From a virus, in IMG/VR virus record IMGVR_UViG_3300020196_000142, positions 1 through 32,826 of that record: a stretch of DNA of 32,826 nucleotides; one strand, given 5' to 3'. The position numbers and the translations under genes were made by a program. The notes beneath the pieces are model-generated. The model saw only the letters and a program-made list of their open reading frames with translations, was not told where the DNA came from and did not search any database. Shown here piece by piece: positions 15,980-24,461 of this stretch (positions are counted from its first letter, which is position 1; each line of letters opens with the position of its first letter).

Positions 15980-16260
15980 AACTTCTCCTTTTTAATAAAA
16001 TCTCTTAACTCTGGATTCCACTCACCAAGCATTCCATCTTCTGCAAAACGTCTATTATTAGTTACAGGGTCTCCTGCGTGTAAATGAGACAGTTCTAAGC
16101 TGTCTAGCTTATGGACGGCCAGATTGAACATACTGGGCGCATACGTAGACCGCCCGTCTACGTACCTAAAGGCCATCCACATAGTGTCCTGAATGATTTG
16201 TTTTAAAACTTCATTCTCCTCTTTGAGTTTTTTCATCGTCACGAGAAACCTCTCTGTCAT
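15976..16260 (-). CDS. Hypothetical protein with N-terminal coiled coil (94 aa)
   Basis: An N-terminal helix (MKKLKEENEVLKQIIQDTMW) looks like a leucine-zipper-type coiled coil; the rest contains SMFNLAVHKLDSLELSHLHA and a polar end. The start is uncertain: the ATG at 16260 lacks a ribosome site, while the GTG at 16239 follows GAGAGG and would give an 87-aa protein. The first 50 bases overlap the 39-aa membrane ORF in another frame. The end is coupled by ATGA to the AP2 gene. No family recognised. Confidence 0.55.
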   Translation of the reverse strand: MTERFLVTMKKLKEENEVLKQIIQDTMWMAFRYVDGRSTYAPSMFNLAVHKLDSLELSHLHAGDPVTNNRRFAEDGMLGEWNPELRDFIKKEKL

Positions 16261-16330
16261 TAATCGTCATAAGCAGCATTAATGAAGATACCAAAATAAC
16301 CCCCAACATTGCAAGAAGAATATTTTGCAT
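16211..16330 (-). CDS. Small membrane protein (39 aa)
   Basis: Starts MQNILLAMLGVILVSSLMLL behind a full AAGGAGG site, then a charged tail (INDREVSRDDEKTQRGE). One transmembrane helix with a cytoplasmic or periplasmic charged tail. It overlaps the 94-aa gene by 50 bases and would be the first gene of this three-gene minus operon. The strong ribosome site makes translation likely. Function unknown. Confidence 0.5.
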   Translation of the reverse strand: MQNILLAMLGVILVSSLMLLMTINDREVSRDDEKTQRGE

Positions 16331-16367
16331 GACTTGTCCTCCTTATACCCTTCTATTCGGAAATTGC

Positions 16368-16396
16368 TTGAGAAACTTTAGTCATTATTGTAAAAT
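16368..16396 (+). promoter_or_regulatory. Sigma70-like promoter of the long fibre gene
   Basis: TTGAGA (16368-16373), 17-base spacer, TAAAAT (16391-16396), 41 bases before the ATG at 16438. Five of six matches in both boxes. The region 16331-16437 also separates the divergent minus-strand operon; I found no comparably good minus promoter in it. Confidence 0.55.
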
Positions 16397-16437
16397 AATC
16401 CTATATCGTTCTACCTAAATTTCCCTAAGAGGGCGAA

Positions 16438-19400
16438 ATGGCTGAAATTTTACATAAAGACCTAATCGGCGAAGACATTCACGAATTGCGTATTACAATT
16501 GGGTCAACCGCCCCCTCTTCCGTTCCACTGTTTGTGGGACAAGGGTATTATGATATTGTCGCTAAAAAGCTTTATATATCCCAGGGAACGTCTACCGTTG
16601 CAGATTGGGTCACAACTGAAATCCCAGCATTTGTAAATCTCATAGACACTCGAACCGTTTCGTGGACTTCCACCGTTATTGGGAGTCAAATCGCATATAG
16701 AGCAAACGTTGAAGAGGCTGAGTTAATATTGACCTCTTCAAATGTTACGGATTTCGCCACCGCCGTTTTAACAATTCCTCAAATTGTTTCTCTTTTGGCC
16801 GACCAGCATACTCGTTTAGTTATGAGAACCGGGGCAGAACCTCAGCCAAGCGTTTGGAATCCATCTTTTTTTAATGGTCTGGAGTTAGATGCCGATTCTC
16901 AAAAAATTAAATTATCGCAAAATTTATCTGACACCGGAAATCCAACTTTTGACGAAATCACGTTAACCGTCAAAACAAAAACACCGATTTTAACGCTTAC
17001 CCCGGGCGGCACTCCTACTTCCGCTTCGCTCTATCTAGATCCCGTAAAAGGTATGGTTTCAAGTGGGTACGCCGGCTCTACGTCTAGTTTTGTTTTGGAA
17101 AATGAATTAGGCGCGACCGTTCTTTCTAATCCAATCGGCACCGATCAGCTGGTGGTGCCTTCTCTGGGAGCCGGAATTAACACTCCCGGAGTTGTACACA
17201 CAAATAGTAATGGATTACTTAGCTCTTCAAAAATAATTGATGTCGATGTGGGAGTTAATGCCGCCATTCAGGGAACAAAAATTATCCCTGACTTTGGTTC
17301 ACAGAACGTTCAGACAACCGGCGCCCTTTTTGTTGATACAATCGAGTCGGATACCGATGATATTAGTGTTTTGGCGGGCAACACAAATAAAAACATTTCA
17401 ATTGGTACGGGTATTGGATACAATACAATTACAATCGGTGGACTTAATTCTACCGTAAATATCTCGGGAGCCACATATACAACCCCGGTTGAATATGTCT
17501 CCGAAGATAAAAATATTGTTGTAAATTTCAACGCTTCTGGACAAGATTCTCAGGAATCTGGACTGTACGTTCAAGAAGAATATGCCGGTGCGCATATTGA
17601 TTTGTTAGATGCTATTTGGCAATCTGGAAATACAGTTAGATATATAGTCGATGGTGCCGGAAGTGGCGTTGATGGATTAGCTGCTGGCGAATATATTCGC
17701 GTGACAAATTTTTTAAATAACCAAAACAACGGTACTTTTAAGGTAACTACGGTCAACGTTGGTTATGTGGACGTAGTTAACCCTCAAAGAACAAACGCTT
17801 CTTTGGATGAAACGGGCGTTTCTGGAGCAAGTGGCGCTCGTTTGTTATTAAATGGATATGTTCACGTTGGCGCTACGCGCATGAGTTGGGAGGTTAGGGC
17901 ACCTGCTCATTCAGGCATAATTGATTTAAAGCCACAAGCTTTGGCAAAAACCCTGCTTTTAACCAGCGAATCGACAGATAATGTAACAGTTAAGTTTAAT
18001 ACGAACTTAACTATTGATCAGGATTTGCAAAAAACATCGTCGGCTGAGTTTTCAAATTTAAAGCTTTCTAGCTTTGGAACCGGCATAGTGCGATCAGATG
18101 TTGACGGACAGCTATCATCTTCTTTAATTCAAAATTCAGACATTGACGGCGCTGCCGGAATTTCAGGAACAAAAATTATCCCTAACTTTGGTTCACAGAA
18201 CATTCAGACAACCGGAGACTTATCGGCTGGTTCTGTAAAAATTACAGGATTTGAACCAATTTCTGGAGCAAATCTTTTTAAATCAACAACAAATGGTTTG
18301 GTTTTAAGGGGAATTGCGGGCACAGCTGCATCATTTAAACTAATTAGCGAACTCGGAGTAAATTTAGTAACAATTACCGATAACGGAACTGTTACTTTTC
18401 ATGAACTAACAAATGGAATCGTGAAGGCTTCTGCCGCTGGAGTTTTAAGTTCAAGTTTAATAACAGACGCTGACGTTGGCGCCGCCGCGAACATACAGGG
18501 TAGCAAAATTCAGGAAGCCAGTACCACTGAGCCTGGAATAGTTACAATATCTTCTCAGTCTTTTTCGGGGAACAAGACATTTACAGGAAATGTTGCTGTT
18601 TCCGGTTTATCTACGGTCGGTGTTGTTCATAATGATGTCGCCGGCTTGCTTTCAACGTCTCTAATTATGGATGCTGATGTTAACCCATCTGCGGCAATTT
18701 CTGCCTTCAAAATTTCAATTCAACCGGGCGGAAACATCACGTCAATAGACGCTCAGGCTGCAATCGATGAGCTAGATGAGAAAAAAGTCGCAAAAACGGG
18801 CGACAGTATGTCCGGATCTTTAACTTTTTCAAGCGGATTTGGCATAGAATCAACAGCGCCGTCCGCTGCACTAAATGTCGGAGCAACCTCAAATACGTCT
18901 GTTTTGAATCTTGGAACAGGCAGCTCTACCAAAACTATTAACTTGGGTACTGGCTCGGGCGCAACAACAATTAATATTGGTGGCTCTGGCGATACTATTA
19001 ATATTGTTGGAACCTTAAATAGCGTTAATGTTACCGATATGGAGGTTACCGACAAAAATATTACCCTCAATAAACAAGGTGCATCCTCTTCTGGAGACGG
19101 AGCTGGTCTTGGTATTGAGGAAAATGCAAGTATTGTCGGCTATGCAAAAATTGGTAATAGCAGAACTAGTTGGGAATTTAAGGCTCCCGCAGGTTCTGGC
19201 AACATTAGGTTAACTCCCTCCACCGAAGCTTATGCCGCAGAGTTTAAAATTCCTAGCCTGACCTCTTCGGTTGTTTATAGCTTTCCCGCAATTACAGAAA
19301 CTTTGGTGGGCAGAAGCACAACGGACAATCTTTCTAATAAAACGTTGTTTAATCCAATTATTGATCAGATCACGCCCTATAACGTCGACAAAACAATTGC

Positions 19401-21273
19401 GATTAGTAGTACCGCTGCTTTAAAAATTCCAGTTGGTACAAACACAGAACGGTCTGCCTTTACGGCGACAGACGGAATGGTAAGATACAACTCAACGGAT
19501 TCTTTTTATGAGGGGTATTCCGACGGAAATTGGTCTTCATTGAGTGCTATCAAGATTCTTACAATTTCTTCCGCTACCGTTTTGTCCAAACAAACTAAAT
19601 ATTTAGCTAATACTTTTGCAGGCTCTTTTTCTGTTACTCTTCCCCTCGGCAACGCAAACTCTAGAATTGAGATTAAAGACGCTAACTTTACCTGGCAAAC
19701 AAACAACCTAACGATCATTCCAGCCTCTGGACAAAGAATCCATAATCTAGCTATTAACGAACCCCTCGTGTGCGATGTTAATGGCGGTTGGGTTGGTTTG
19801 GACTGGGATTCTGTAAATTCTCGGTGGGTTTTAGCCACAAGCGCAATTGTAGACCTAAACGATACGTATGCGACTGAACTATACGCAGGGGTTGTTAGTA
19901 CAGGAACTCAAACGTTTTCGGGCACAAAAACATTTAGTGACGGAATTGTATTAAAAACTAACGCAACGCCTGCAATTGCTCCGGCAGACGGGATTCAGGT
20001 TTATGCTAAAGCAGACAGTAAACTTTACACCTTAAACTCATCGGGCACCGAACAAGCCGTTGGTTCGGGCGGTTCAGTTTTATCGATTACGCAAGCATCC
20101 CACGGATTTACTTCGGCTGATGTTGGTCGTCCGTTGTATCTTAACGGTTCCGCATATGCATTTGCAAAAGCCGATATTGAGGCTACTGCCGAAGTTTCTG
20201 CGCTTATTAGCAGGGTAATCGATTCAAATAAGTTCGAGGTTTGTCTCGGCGGCGAAGTATCGTCGGTTGGAGCTAACCTTATTGTTGGCGGCGGGTTTCT
20301 CACGCCCGGAGAAGTGTATTTCCTCTCCGCATCCGAAGCTGGTAAAATTTCAACCACTCCACCTTCCGTTGTGGGTCAAATTTCCAAGCCCGTTGGTATT
20401 GCCCGTACTACGACTGCGCTTGATTTCTTCAATATGACCGGTTCTACAATTGGTGGAACAAATGCATATACGCAGATTGGTCTTACCAATAACGCAGTTA
20501 CGACTATTCAGAATGCTTCGGCATATGATAATGTAGAGTTGACTGGTTGGGTTTATATTAACGCAACTACCCCATTACGTTTTAGTGTTAAAATCCAAGT
20601 CACCAAAAATGGCGCCGGAAATAATTATTTAGTTAGCCATCAAACATCGGGCGATACTCCGCCACTTGGGTTTGACGTTGACGCCACAGCGGCTGGTCTT
20701 GTTCAGATTACTTTGCCATCGATTGCAGGATTTACGTCTGCGGTTGTGCAGTTTAGCTTGAATGGACCTGCAGTTGGTGCGAGTTTGCCGCTAAATATTA
20801 GTCCGGCAAATATTAGTGGCGCTAGTGATCTTACCATGCAGAGCGGCTACGGGATTAGCTTTGGTAATGAGACGCTGAAACACTACGACGAAGGAACATG
20901 GACACCTAGACTTTCTGGTACCGCTGGCGGTGTTTATACAATGGGCGGCGTGAATGCAGGTCGATATACTCGCATTGGAAATACAGTTACCGTATGGGCA
21001 AGTATACAATGGACTGCAGTAACAACTCCGTACAGTGGACTTTTAATTATTGCAGACCTACCATTTAATAACGGGGAGATACGATGTGCCGGTTCACTAG
21101 TTGCGCCACTTGGAATAACGCAAGCTAATGCAATGTTTGGAACACTGATAGACCCTGGATATAATTATGCGTACATTATCGCAAATACAGTTGGTGGTGG
21201 TTATAACCACATACCAACCGTCGCAAGTAGTGGTGTTATTTATGGTTTTGCAATAACATATAAAATTGCTTAA
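16438..21273 (+). CDS. Long tail fibre protein (1611 aa)
   Basis: A very large modular fibre. An N-terminal attachment region (about 1-70, with ITIGSTAPSSVPLFVGQGYY) leads into a shaft of beta repeats. Units resembling SSLIxDxDVxxxAxIxGxKI recur at about residues 262, 560, 671 and 740; two carry a 50-base near-identical stretch. TFSGTKTF-like units occur near 700 and 1155, and short Gly/Thr/Ile repeats near 830-860. Residues about 1211-1456 are a module shared with the collar fibre at 28089. The C-terminus (about 1476-1611), starting KHYDEGTWTPRLSGTAGG, is a known fibre-tip type and probably contacts the receptor. Fibres of this class trimerise. AGAGGG precedes the ATG. It opens a transcript of host-recognition genes. 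Confidence 0.85.
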   Translation: MAEILHKDLIGEDIHELRITIGSTAPSSVPLFVGQGYYDIVAKKLYISQGTSTVADWVTTEIPAFVNLIDTRTVSWTSTVIGSQIAYRANVEEAELILTSSNVTDFATAVLTIPQIVSLLADQHTRLVMRTGAEPQPSVWNPSFFNGLELDADSQKIKLSQNLSDTGNPTFDEITLTVKTKTPILTLTPGGTPTSASLYLDPVKGMVSSGYAGSTSSFVLENELGATVLSNPIGTDQLVVPSLGAGINTPGVVHTNSNGLLSSSKIIDVDVGVNAAIQGTKIIPDFGSQNVQTTGALFVDTIESDTDDISVLAGNTNKNISIGTGIGYNTITIGGLNSTVNISGATYTTPVEYVSEDKNIVVNFNASGQDSQESGLYVQEEYAGAHIDLLDAIWQSGNTVRYIVDGAGSGVDGLAAGEYIRVTNFLNNQNNGTFKVTTVNVGYVDVVNPQRTNASLDETGVSGASGARLLLNGYVHVGATRMSWEVRAPAHSGIIDLKPQALAKTLLLTSESTDNVTVKFNTNLTIDQDLQKTSSAEFSNLKLSSFGTGIVRSDVDGQLSSSLIQNSDIDGAAGISGTKIIPNFGSQNIQTTGDLSAGSVKITGFEPISGANLFKSTTNGLVLRGIAGTAASFKLISELGVNLVTITDNGTVTFHELTNGIVKASAAGVLSSSLITDADVGAAANIQGSKIQEASTTEPGIVTISSQSFSGNKTFTGNVAVSGLSTVGVVHNDVAGLLSTSLIMDADVNPSAAISAFKISIQPGGNITSIDAQAAIDELDEKKVAKTGDSMSGSLTFSSGFGIESTAPSAALNVGATSNTSVLNLGTGSSTKTINLGTGSGATTINIGGSGDTINIVGTLNSVNVTDMEVTDKNITLNKQGASSSGDGAGLGIEENASIVGYAKIGNSRTSWEFKAPAGSGNIRLTPSTEAYAAEFKIPSLTSSVVYSFPAITETLVGRSTTDNLSNKTLFNPIIDQITPYNVDKTIAISSTAALKIPVGTNTERSAFTATDGMVRYNSTDSFYEGYSDGNWSSLSAIKILTISSATVLSKQTKYLANTFAGSFSVTLPLGNANSRIEIKDANFTWQTNNLTIIPASGQRIHNLAINEPLVCDVNGGWVGLDWDSVNSRWVLATSAIVDLNDTYATELYAGVVSTGTQTFSGTKTFSDGIVLKTNATPAIAPADGIQVYAKADSKLYTLNSSGTEQAVGSGGSVLSITQASHGFTSADVGRPLYLNGSAYAFAKADIEATAEVSALISRVIDSNKFEVCLGGEVSSVGANLIVGGGFLTPGEVYFLSASEAGKISTTPPSVVGQISKPVGIARTTTALDFFNMTGSTIGGTNAYTQIGLTNNAVTTIQNASAYDNVELTGWVYINATTPLRFSVKIQVTKNGAGNNYLVSHQTSGDTPPLGFDVDATAAGLVQITLPSIAGFTSAVVQFSLNGPAVGASLPLNISPANISGASDLTMQSGYGISFGNETLKHYDEGTWTPRLSGTAGGVYTMGGVNAGRYTRIGNTVTVWASIQWTAVTTPYSGLLIIADLPFNNGEIRCAGSLVAPLGITQANAMFGTLIDPGYNYAYIIANTVGGGYNHIPTVASSGVIYGFAITYKIA
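17272..17321 (+). repeat. 50-base repeat within the fibre gene, copy 1
   Basis: Matches 18166-18215 with two mismatches. Encodes GTKIIPDFGSQNVQTTG against GTKIIPNFGSQNIQTTG. Both changes are G-to-A. Such low divergence between otherwise diverged shaft units suggests recent duplication or gene conversion. Confidence 0.8.
18166..18215 (+). repeat. 50-base repeat within the fibre gene, copy 2
   Basis: Second copy of the unit at 17272-17321, 894 bases away and in frame. Recombination between the copies would remove 298 codons without a frameshift. Confidence 0.8.
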
Positions 21274-21284
21274 CGGAGTAAAAC

Positions 21285-21749
21285 ATGGCAAAAGTACCAT
21301 TAATACAAAGCAGTTACCCTGTTTTTCCTGAACGCCCTTCTTTTTTTATAGGGTGGCCTGGGGCAATGTCTTTAACAGGAACCGCTGCTCTTCCTCCTAC
21401 AGGAGGAACGGTAAAATTTAATAATGGCTCTCATTTTAATACGTCAACAATGCGATTTACTTGCCCTGTTGCTGGACTGTATTTAATAGGTGCAAGCTAT
21501 TTGCGACAAAATGCAAACAATGTTGTAGTTCGTATGAATGCTTATAAAAACGGAACTAATGAAAACCAACAGCTGCGCTCTACCGAAGCCTATACTGGTT
21601 TTAATTATACAGCCGGACAATGGTGGTTATTAAAAGCAAATGTTGGCGATATTTTAGATGTTAGGATTTCGGCAGATGCTGCAACCTCGTTGTACGCGGA
21701 CGGAGGAAACGGTGAATATAATTGGATTTGTGGATATTTAGTGGGGTAA
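21285..21749 (+). CDS. C1q/TNF-like jelly-roll protein, probable fibre tip or adhesin (154 aa)
   Basis: After about 45 residues, the pattern HFNTSTMRFTCPVAGLYLIG, a central polar beta region, then LLKANVGDILDVRI and a final YNWICGYLVG is the C1q-like layout (the FxxPxxGxYxF-type strand, then the x-v-x-x-GD-x-v strand, then the closing strand). C1q-like heads trimerise and bind glycans or proteins, and they occur on phage fibres. A GGAG site precedes the ATG, and it starts 11 bases after the long fibre, so it may be the detachable tip or an accessory adhesin of that fibre. Confidence 0.72.
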   Translation: MAKVPLIQSSYPVFPERPSFFIGWPGAMSLTGTAALPPTGGTVKFNNGSHFNTSTMRFTCPVAGLYLIGASYLRQNANNVVVRMNAYKNGTNENQQLRSTEAYTGFNYTAGQWWLLKANVGDILDVRISADAATSLYADGGNGEYNWICGYLVG

Positions 21750-21752
21750 CAT

Positions 21753-22301
21753 ATGTCATCATCAGTAATTAAACAGCAATCTTCGGGTATTGCGACAGAA
21801 ACGCAAAGTGGACTGGTTAGCACAGGGACACAATCGTTTGCGGGTAATAAGACTTTTAGTGGCACAACTATTGCATTTACTGGTACAGCAGTAAACGTTA
21901 GCGGAAACGTGTTTACTCCGAATAGACCAATGTTTAGTGGTTCATTCTCACCATACACATCGAACACTTCTAATTATAATCCCAACCTAGTGACTTCTTT
22001 TAATGTTGGATTTGCTGTAAATGCTGGGCAATCTAGGATTACGGTTCCGGTTGCAGGAAAATATTTTATTCAGGCTCAACAGCTTGTAAACACCGTTGGA
22101 ACAACTGTTTATTTACATATAAGGAAAAACTCAAACACAGTAAGATATGCGTATAGCAATAATGACGATACATACGACATGAACGTGTCTGCTATGGTAG
22201 ATTGCGCAGCAAACGATTATATTGATTTTTATTATTCCGGAACGACAACATATTCGTGGGCAGAACCTCACACTGGTGTTATTTGCTATTTAATAGGATA
22301 A
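21753..22301 (+). CDS. Second C1q-like protein with fibre-type N-terminus (182 aa)
   Basis: The N-terminal 45 residues contain SGLVSTGTQSFAGNKTFSG, matching the TFSGTKTF shaft unit of the 1611-aa fibre, so it carries a fragment of fibre shaft. Residues about 65-182 form a C1q-like domain: SRITVPVAGKYFIQAQQL, then CAANDYIDFYYSG and the closing GVICYLIG. It is a diverged paralogue of the preceding gene, three bases downstream. It looks like a short fibre or tip built from a shaft piece plus a C1q head. Confidence 0.7.
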   Translation: MSSSVIKQQSSGIATETQSGLVSTGTQSFAGNKTFSGTTIAFTGTAVNVSGNVFTPNRPMFSGSFSPYTSNTSNYNPNLVTSFNVGFAVNAGQSRITVPVAGKYFIQAQQLVNTVGTTVYLHIRKNSNTVRYAYSNNDDTYDMNVSAMVDCAANDYIDFYYSGTTTYSWAEPHTGVICYLIG

Positions 22302-22314
22302 AAAGGAGAATAAT

Positions 22315-22566
22315 ATGCAGGACATAACAATAAACCTCACGGAAACCGAGCTCAAAGCGTTGAGTGTGGCGGCTCTTTCGCCCCAAGAGTGGGCTAAAAA
22401 CGCCGTCAAGAGCCGTGCCCAAATCGCAATTGATGAAATTGTTCAATTGTGTGTCGCAAAATGCCTTGAAGAACAGGTTCAAATTCCTTCATCTAAGGAA
22501 GAAATTGTGGACTTGGCAATTGCTAAAGGTTGGGTTACAGTGGCATCGGAGGTATCAAATGGCTAA
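22315..22566 (+). CDS. Small helical protein of the fibre cluster (83 aa)
   Basis: Starts MQDITINLTETELKALSVAA behind AAAAGGAG, with SPQEWAKNAVKSRAQIAIDE and a short C-terminal helix. I recall similar small proteins with a PQEW...NRAR-type motif beside tail fibre genes in cyanophages, but cannot verify a match. The position between fibre-tip genes suits a fibre-assembly or chaperone role. The last eight bases overlap the next gene. Confidence 0.55.
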   Translation: MQDITINLTETELKALSVAALSPQEWAKNAVKSRAQIAIDEIVQLCVAKCLEEQVQIPSSKEEIVDLAIAKGWVTVASEVSNG

Positions 22567-22954
22567 TTTAAGTTTAATTTCTACTGCGGGTAGGGATTTT
22601 CAAGATGGCGGATATAAGATTAATTACGGCGTTTATAGCCCAACAGTAACCACAGTTTCTGGAGTTGCGGACGCAAATCTTGGAAACTCTTTTAGAGACA
22701 TGAGAACAGGTAACAGAACAATTGCTGTTCATAATTTAAAAGATGGCCAATCTTTAACGGTTTTAGTTCAGGGCGCACTGAGCAATGTTATTACAATAGC
22801 TGTGTTTAGCGATGCGGGAGTCACTTCCGTTCCCGTAAAATACGGAGCAGGACAAAGCGGAACTATGGCTTCTACGTATTCTCTTTTTACAGTTTATCGC
22901 GTTGGGGGGGATTTAAATTTTGCAGTGATTGGTCCAATTCACGGGATAGTATAA
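22559..22954 (+). CDS. Beta-rich fibre-cluster protein, copy A (131 aa)
   Basis: I start at the ATG at 22559, which has GGAGG; the longer in-frame version would overlap the previous gene. Strongly similar to the 139-aa protein at 32133: both share YGVxSPTVT, then GNRT(I/L)xVxNxKDGQSxT(V/I)LVQGA, xNxV(I)T, G(Q)xGxMASxxSLFTVxR and a final GxxHGI. Mostly strands, Ser/Thr/Gly-rich. In both places the next gene is a glycine-rich adhesin, so this protein is likely its partner, perhaps an adaptor joining it to a fibre. A G7 tract lies at 22904-22910. Function inferred from context. Confidence 0.75.
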   Translation: MANLSLISTAGRDFQDGGYKINYGVYSPTVTTVSGVADANLGNSFRDMRTGNRTIAVHNLKDGQSLTVLVQGALSNVITIAVFSDAGVTSVPVKYGAGQSGTMASTYSLFTVYRVGGDLNFAVIGPIHGIV

Positions 22955-22955
22955 T

Positions 22956-24350
22956 ATGTTTTTTAATAATGCCGTTGGCATGCTGGCAACACAAAAAGCG
23001 ATTGAAACGGAAGAAAAAATTACATCTTCTACAACAAAAACAATGTCGTCTGCTTACGTTCCCCAAAGCATTAAAGTCTGGGGAATTGGCGGGGGAGCCG
23101 GTGGATCCAATGGGGCAAATGGGGCAAATGGTAATGTCGGCGGCTCAGGAGTAAACGGAGGTACCGGTATAGCTGGATCCGGAGACAGCGGAGGTCGTGG
23201 CTGGTCGAGCGGCGGATACGGTTACGGTGGAGCCGGCGGAGCTGGCGGAGCCGCTGGCAACGGAGGAGCAGGCGGAGCCGGGGGGGCAGGCGGAGCAGGC
23301 GGTGGAAAAGGATCCGGAAATTTAAATAATTACATTTCTGAAAATTACAATACATATGATTTTTTTTCTGATTTTATTGGCGGGGTTGATATCGCAATCG
23401 TTGTTGGAAACGGAGGGAATGCTCAAACAAACGGAAGTTTATCTGGCGTAAGTATTAATGGGATTCAAAAAATTATGTATTCAGGTGGGCTCATAAACCA
23501 ATCACCTGGAACACCGGGAGCAAACGGAACAAACGGTACGGCTGGCAGCGGGGGAGCCGGTGGAGCCGGGGGTGCGCTCGTTGGAGGATCTGGAGTAAAT
23601 GGCGGAGGCGCAGGAGGAGGAGCAGGCGGAGCTGGTGGTAGCGGACGAGGAGTCGGTGGAAGTGGGGGCACCGAGGGGATCGGCGGAAGCATGAGCATTG
23701 GTTTCGTCTTAGGTGGTATAGAATACGGAACCGGAGGCGCCGGCGGAAACGGTGGAATTGGCGGAATTGGTGGAATTGGTGGAATTGGTGGAATTGGTGG
23801 AAACGGTGGAAATGGTTACGGAGGAGGAGGCGGAGGACAGTCTGTTTATCAAACAGATTTTTTCCACCCTTACGCTGGAAACTCCGGAGGCTGGGGTTGG
23901 GGCGGCGGTGGCGGTAGCGGAGCGGCCTCTACCTTCACAAATTTAGCCGGAGGAAACGGAGGCTCTTCGGTAAATGGATATAGTGGAGGAGCAGCAGGTA
24001 GTTTTCCACCCAATGGTTTTGGAGGAGGTTGTGGTGGCGGTGGCGGTGCCGGCTCCGGTGGAAATGGCGGCGGCGGTGGCGCTGGATATTATTTAAACGG
24101 TATATACTATCCGGGCGGCGGTGGCGGCGGAGGTTGGGGCGGCGGAGGAAATGGCGGACGAGGACAAGGATATTTGGGGCCATATTCCGGAGGTTCGGAA
24201 AGCGGCTATGGCGGTAGCGGTGGAGGATATGGAGGAGCAAGCGGAGCCGGGGGTGCTTCTGGTGGTGCAGGAACATCCGGAACTGCCGGTCAAGCTGGAC
24301 AATCTGGCAAAAATGGCATAATAATATTAAGGTATAAAACATTTCAGTGA
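22956..24350 (+). CDS. Glycine-rich adhesin-like protein, copy A (464 aa)
   Basis: After about 40 residues ending YVPQSIKVWG, the chain is dominated by G-G-x and G-A-G-G repeats to about residue 450, then ends GKNGIIILRYKTF, a closing strand seen in glycine-rich tail proteins. Long Gly repeats interleaved with short bulky loops recall T-even gp38-type tip adhesins, whose glycine motifs form packed polyglycine II helices and present variable loops to the receptor. Non-Gly loops here (for example YISENYNTYDFFSDFIGG and VYQTDFFHPYAG) would be the candidate contact regions. The start at 22956 has only a weak site (GGGA), one base after the previous stop, so coupling is likely. Paralogous to the partial gene at 32562. 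Confidence 0.8.
   Translation: MFFNNAVGMLATQKAIETEEKITSSTTKTMSSAYVPQSIKVWGIGGGAGGSNGANGANGNVGGSGVNGGTGIAGSGDSGGRGWSSGGYGYGGAGGAGGAAGNGGAGGAGGAGGAGGGKGSGNLNNYISENYNTYDFFSDFIGGVDIAIVVGNGGNAQTNGSLSGVSINGIQKIMYSGGLINQSPGTPGANGTNGTAGSGGAGGAGGALVGGSGVNGGGAGGGAGGAGGSGRGVGGSGGTEGIGGSMSIGFVLGGIEYGTGGAGGNGGIGGIGGIGGIGGIGGNGGNGYGGGGGGQSVYQTDFFHPYAGNSGGWGWGGGGGSGAASTFTNLAGGNGGSSVNGYSGGAAGSFPPNGFGGGCGGGGGAGSGGNGGGGGAGYYLNGIYYPGGGGGGGWGGGGNGGRGQGYLGPYSGGSESGYGGSGGGYGGASGAGGASGGAGTSGTAGQAGQSGKNGIIILRYKTFQ
23751..23804 (+). repeat. Tandem 9-base repeat in the glycine-rich gene
   Basis: Five consecutive GGTGGAATT units (one with GGC), encoding Gly-Gly-Ile, then a sixth GGTGGAAAC. Unit length is a multiple of three, so slippage would lengthen or shorten the protein in frame. 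Confidence 0.85.
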
Positions 24351-24375
24351 TATTATTTTTTATAAGGAGTTTTAA

Positions 24376-24441
24376 ATGTTTATTAGTTTAATTTTTATCT
24401 TATTAATGACCTATATAATTTCTAGAACTACCCAACACTAA
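24376..24441 (+). CDS. Tiny membrane peptide (21 aa)
   Basis: Begins MFISLIFILLMTYIIS and ends RTTQH. A perfect AAGGAG site precedes the ATG. Nearly all hydrophobic, enough for one short transmembrane helix. It follows the glycine-rich adhesin by 25 bases. The ribosome site supports translation, but at 21 codons chance cannot be excluded. Confidence 0.4.
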   Translation: MFISLIFILLMTYIISRTTQH

Positions 24442-24461
24442 AGTTTTTACATTAACTGACG

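Noticed and set aside
23751-23804. Glycine-codon repeats as a regulatory or CRISPR repeat
   Set aside because: Nine-base units inside a long coding frame; they encode Gly-Gly-Ile.
23935-24342. Long minus-strand ORFs opposite the glycine-rich gene
   Set aside because: Composition is Arg/His/Leu-rich or Pro-rich as expected from reading GGN codons in reverse; no ribosome sites.
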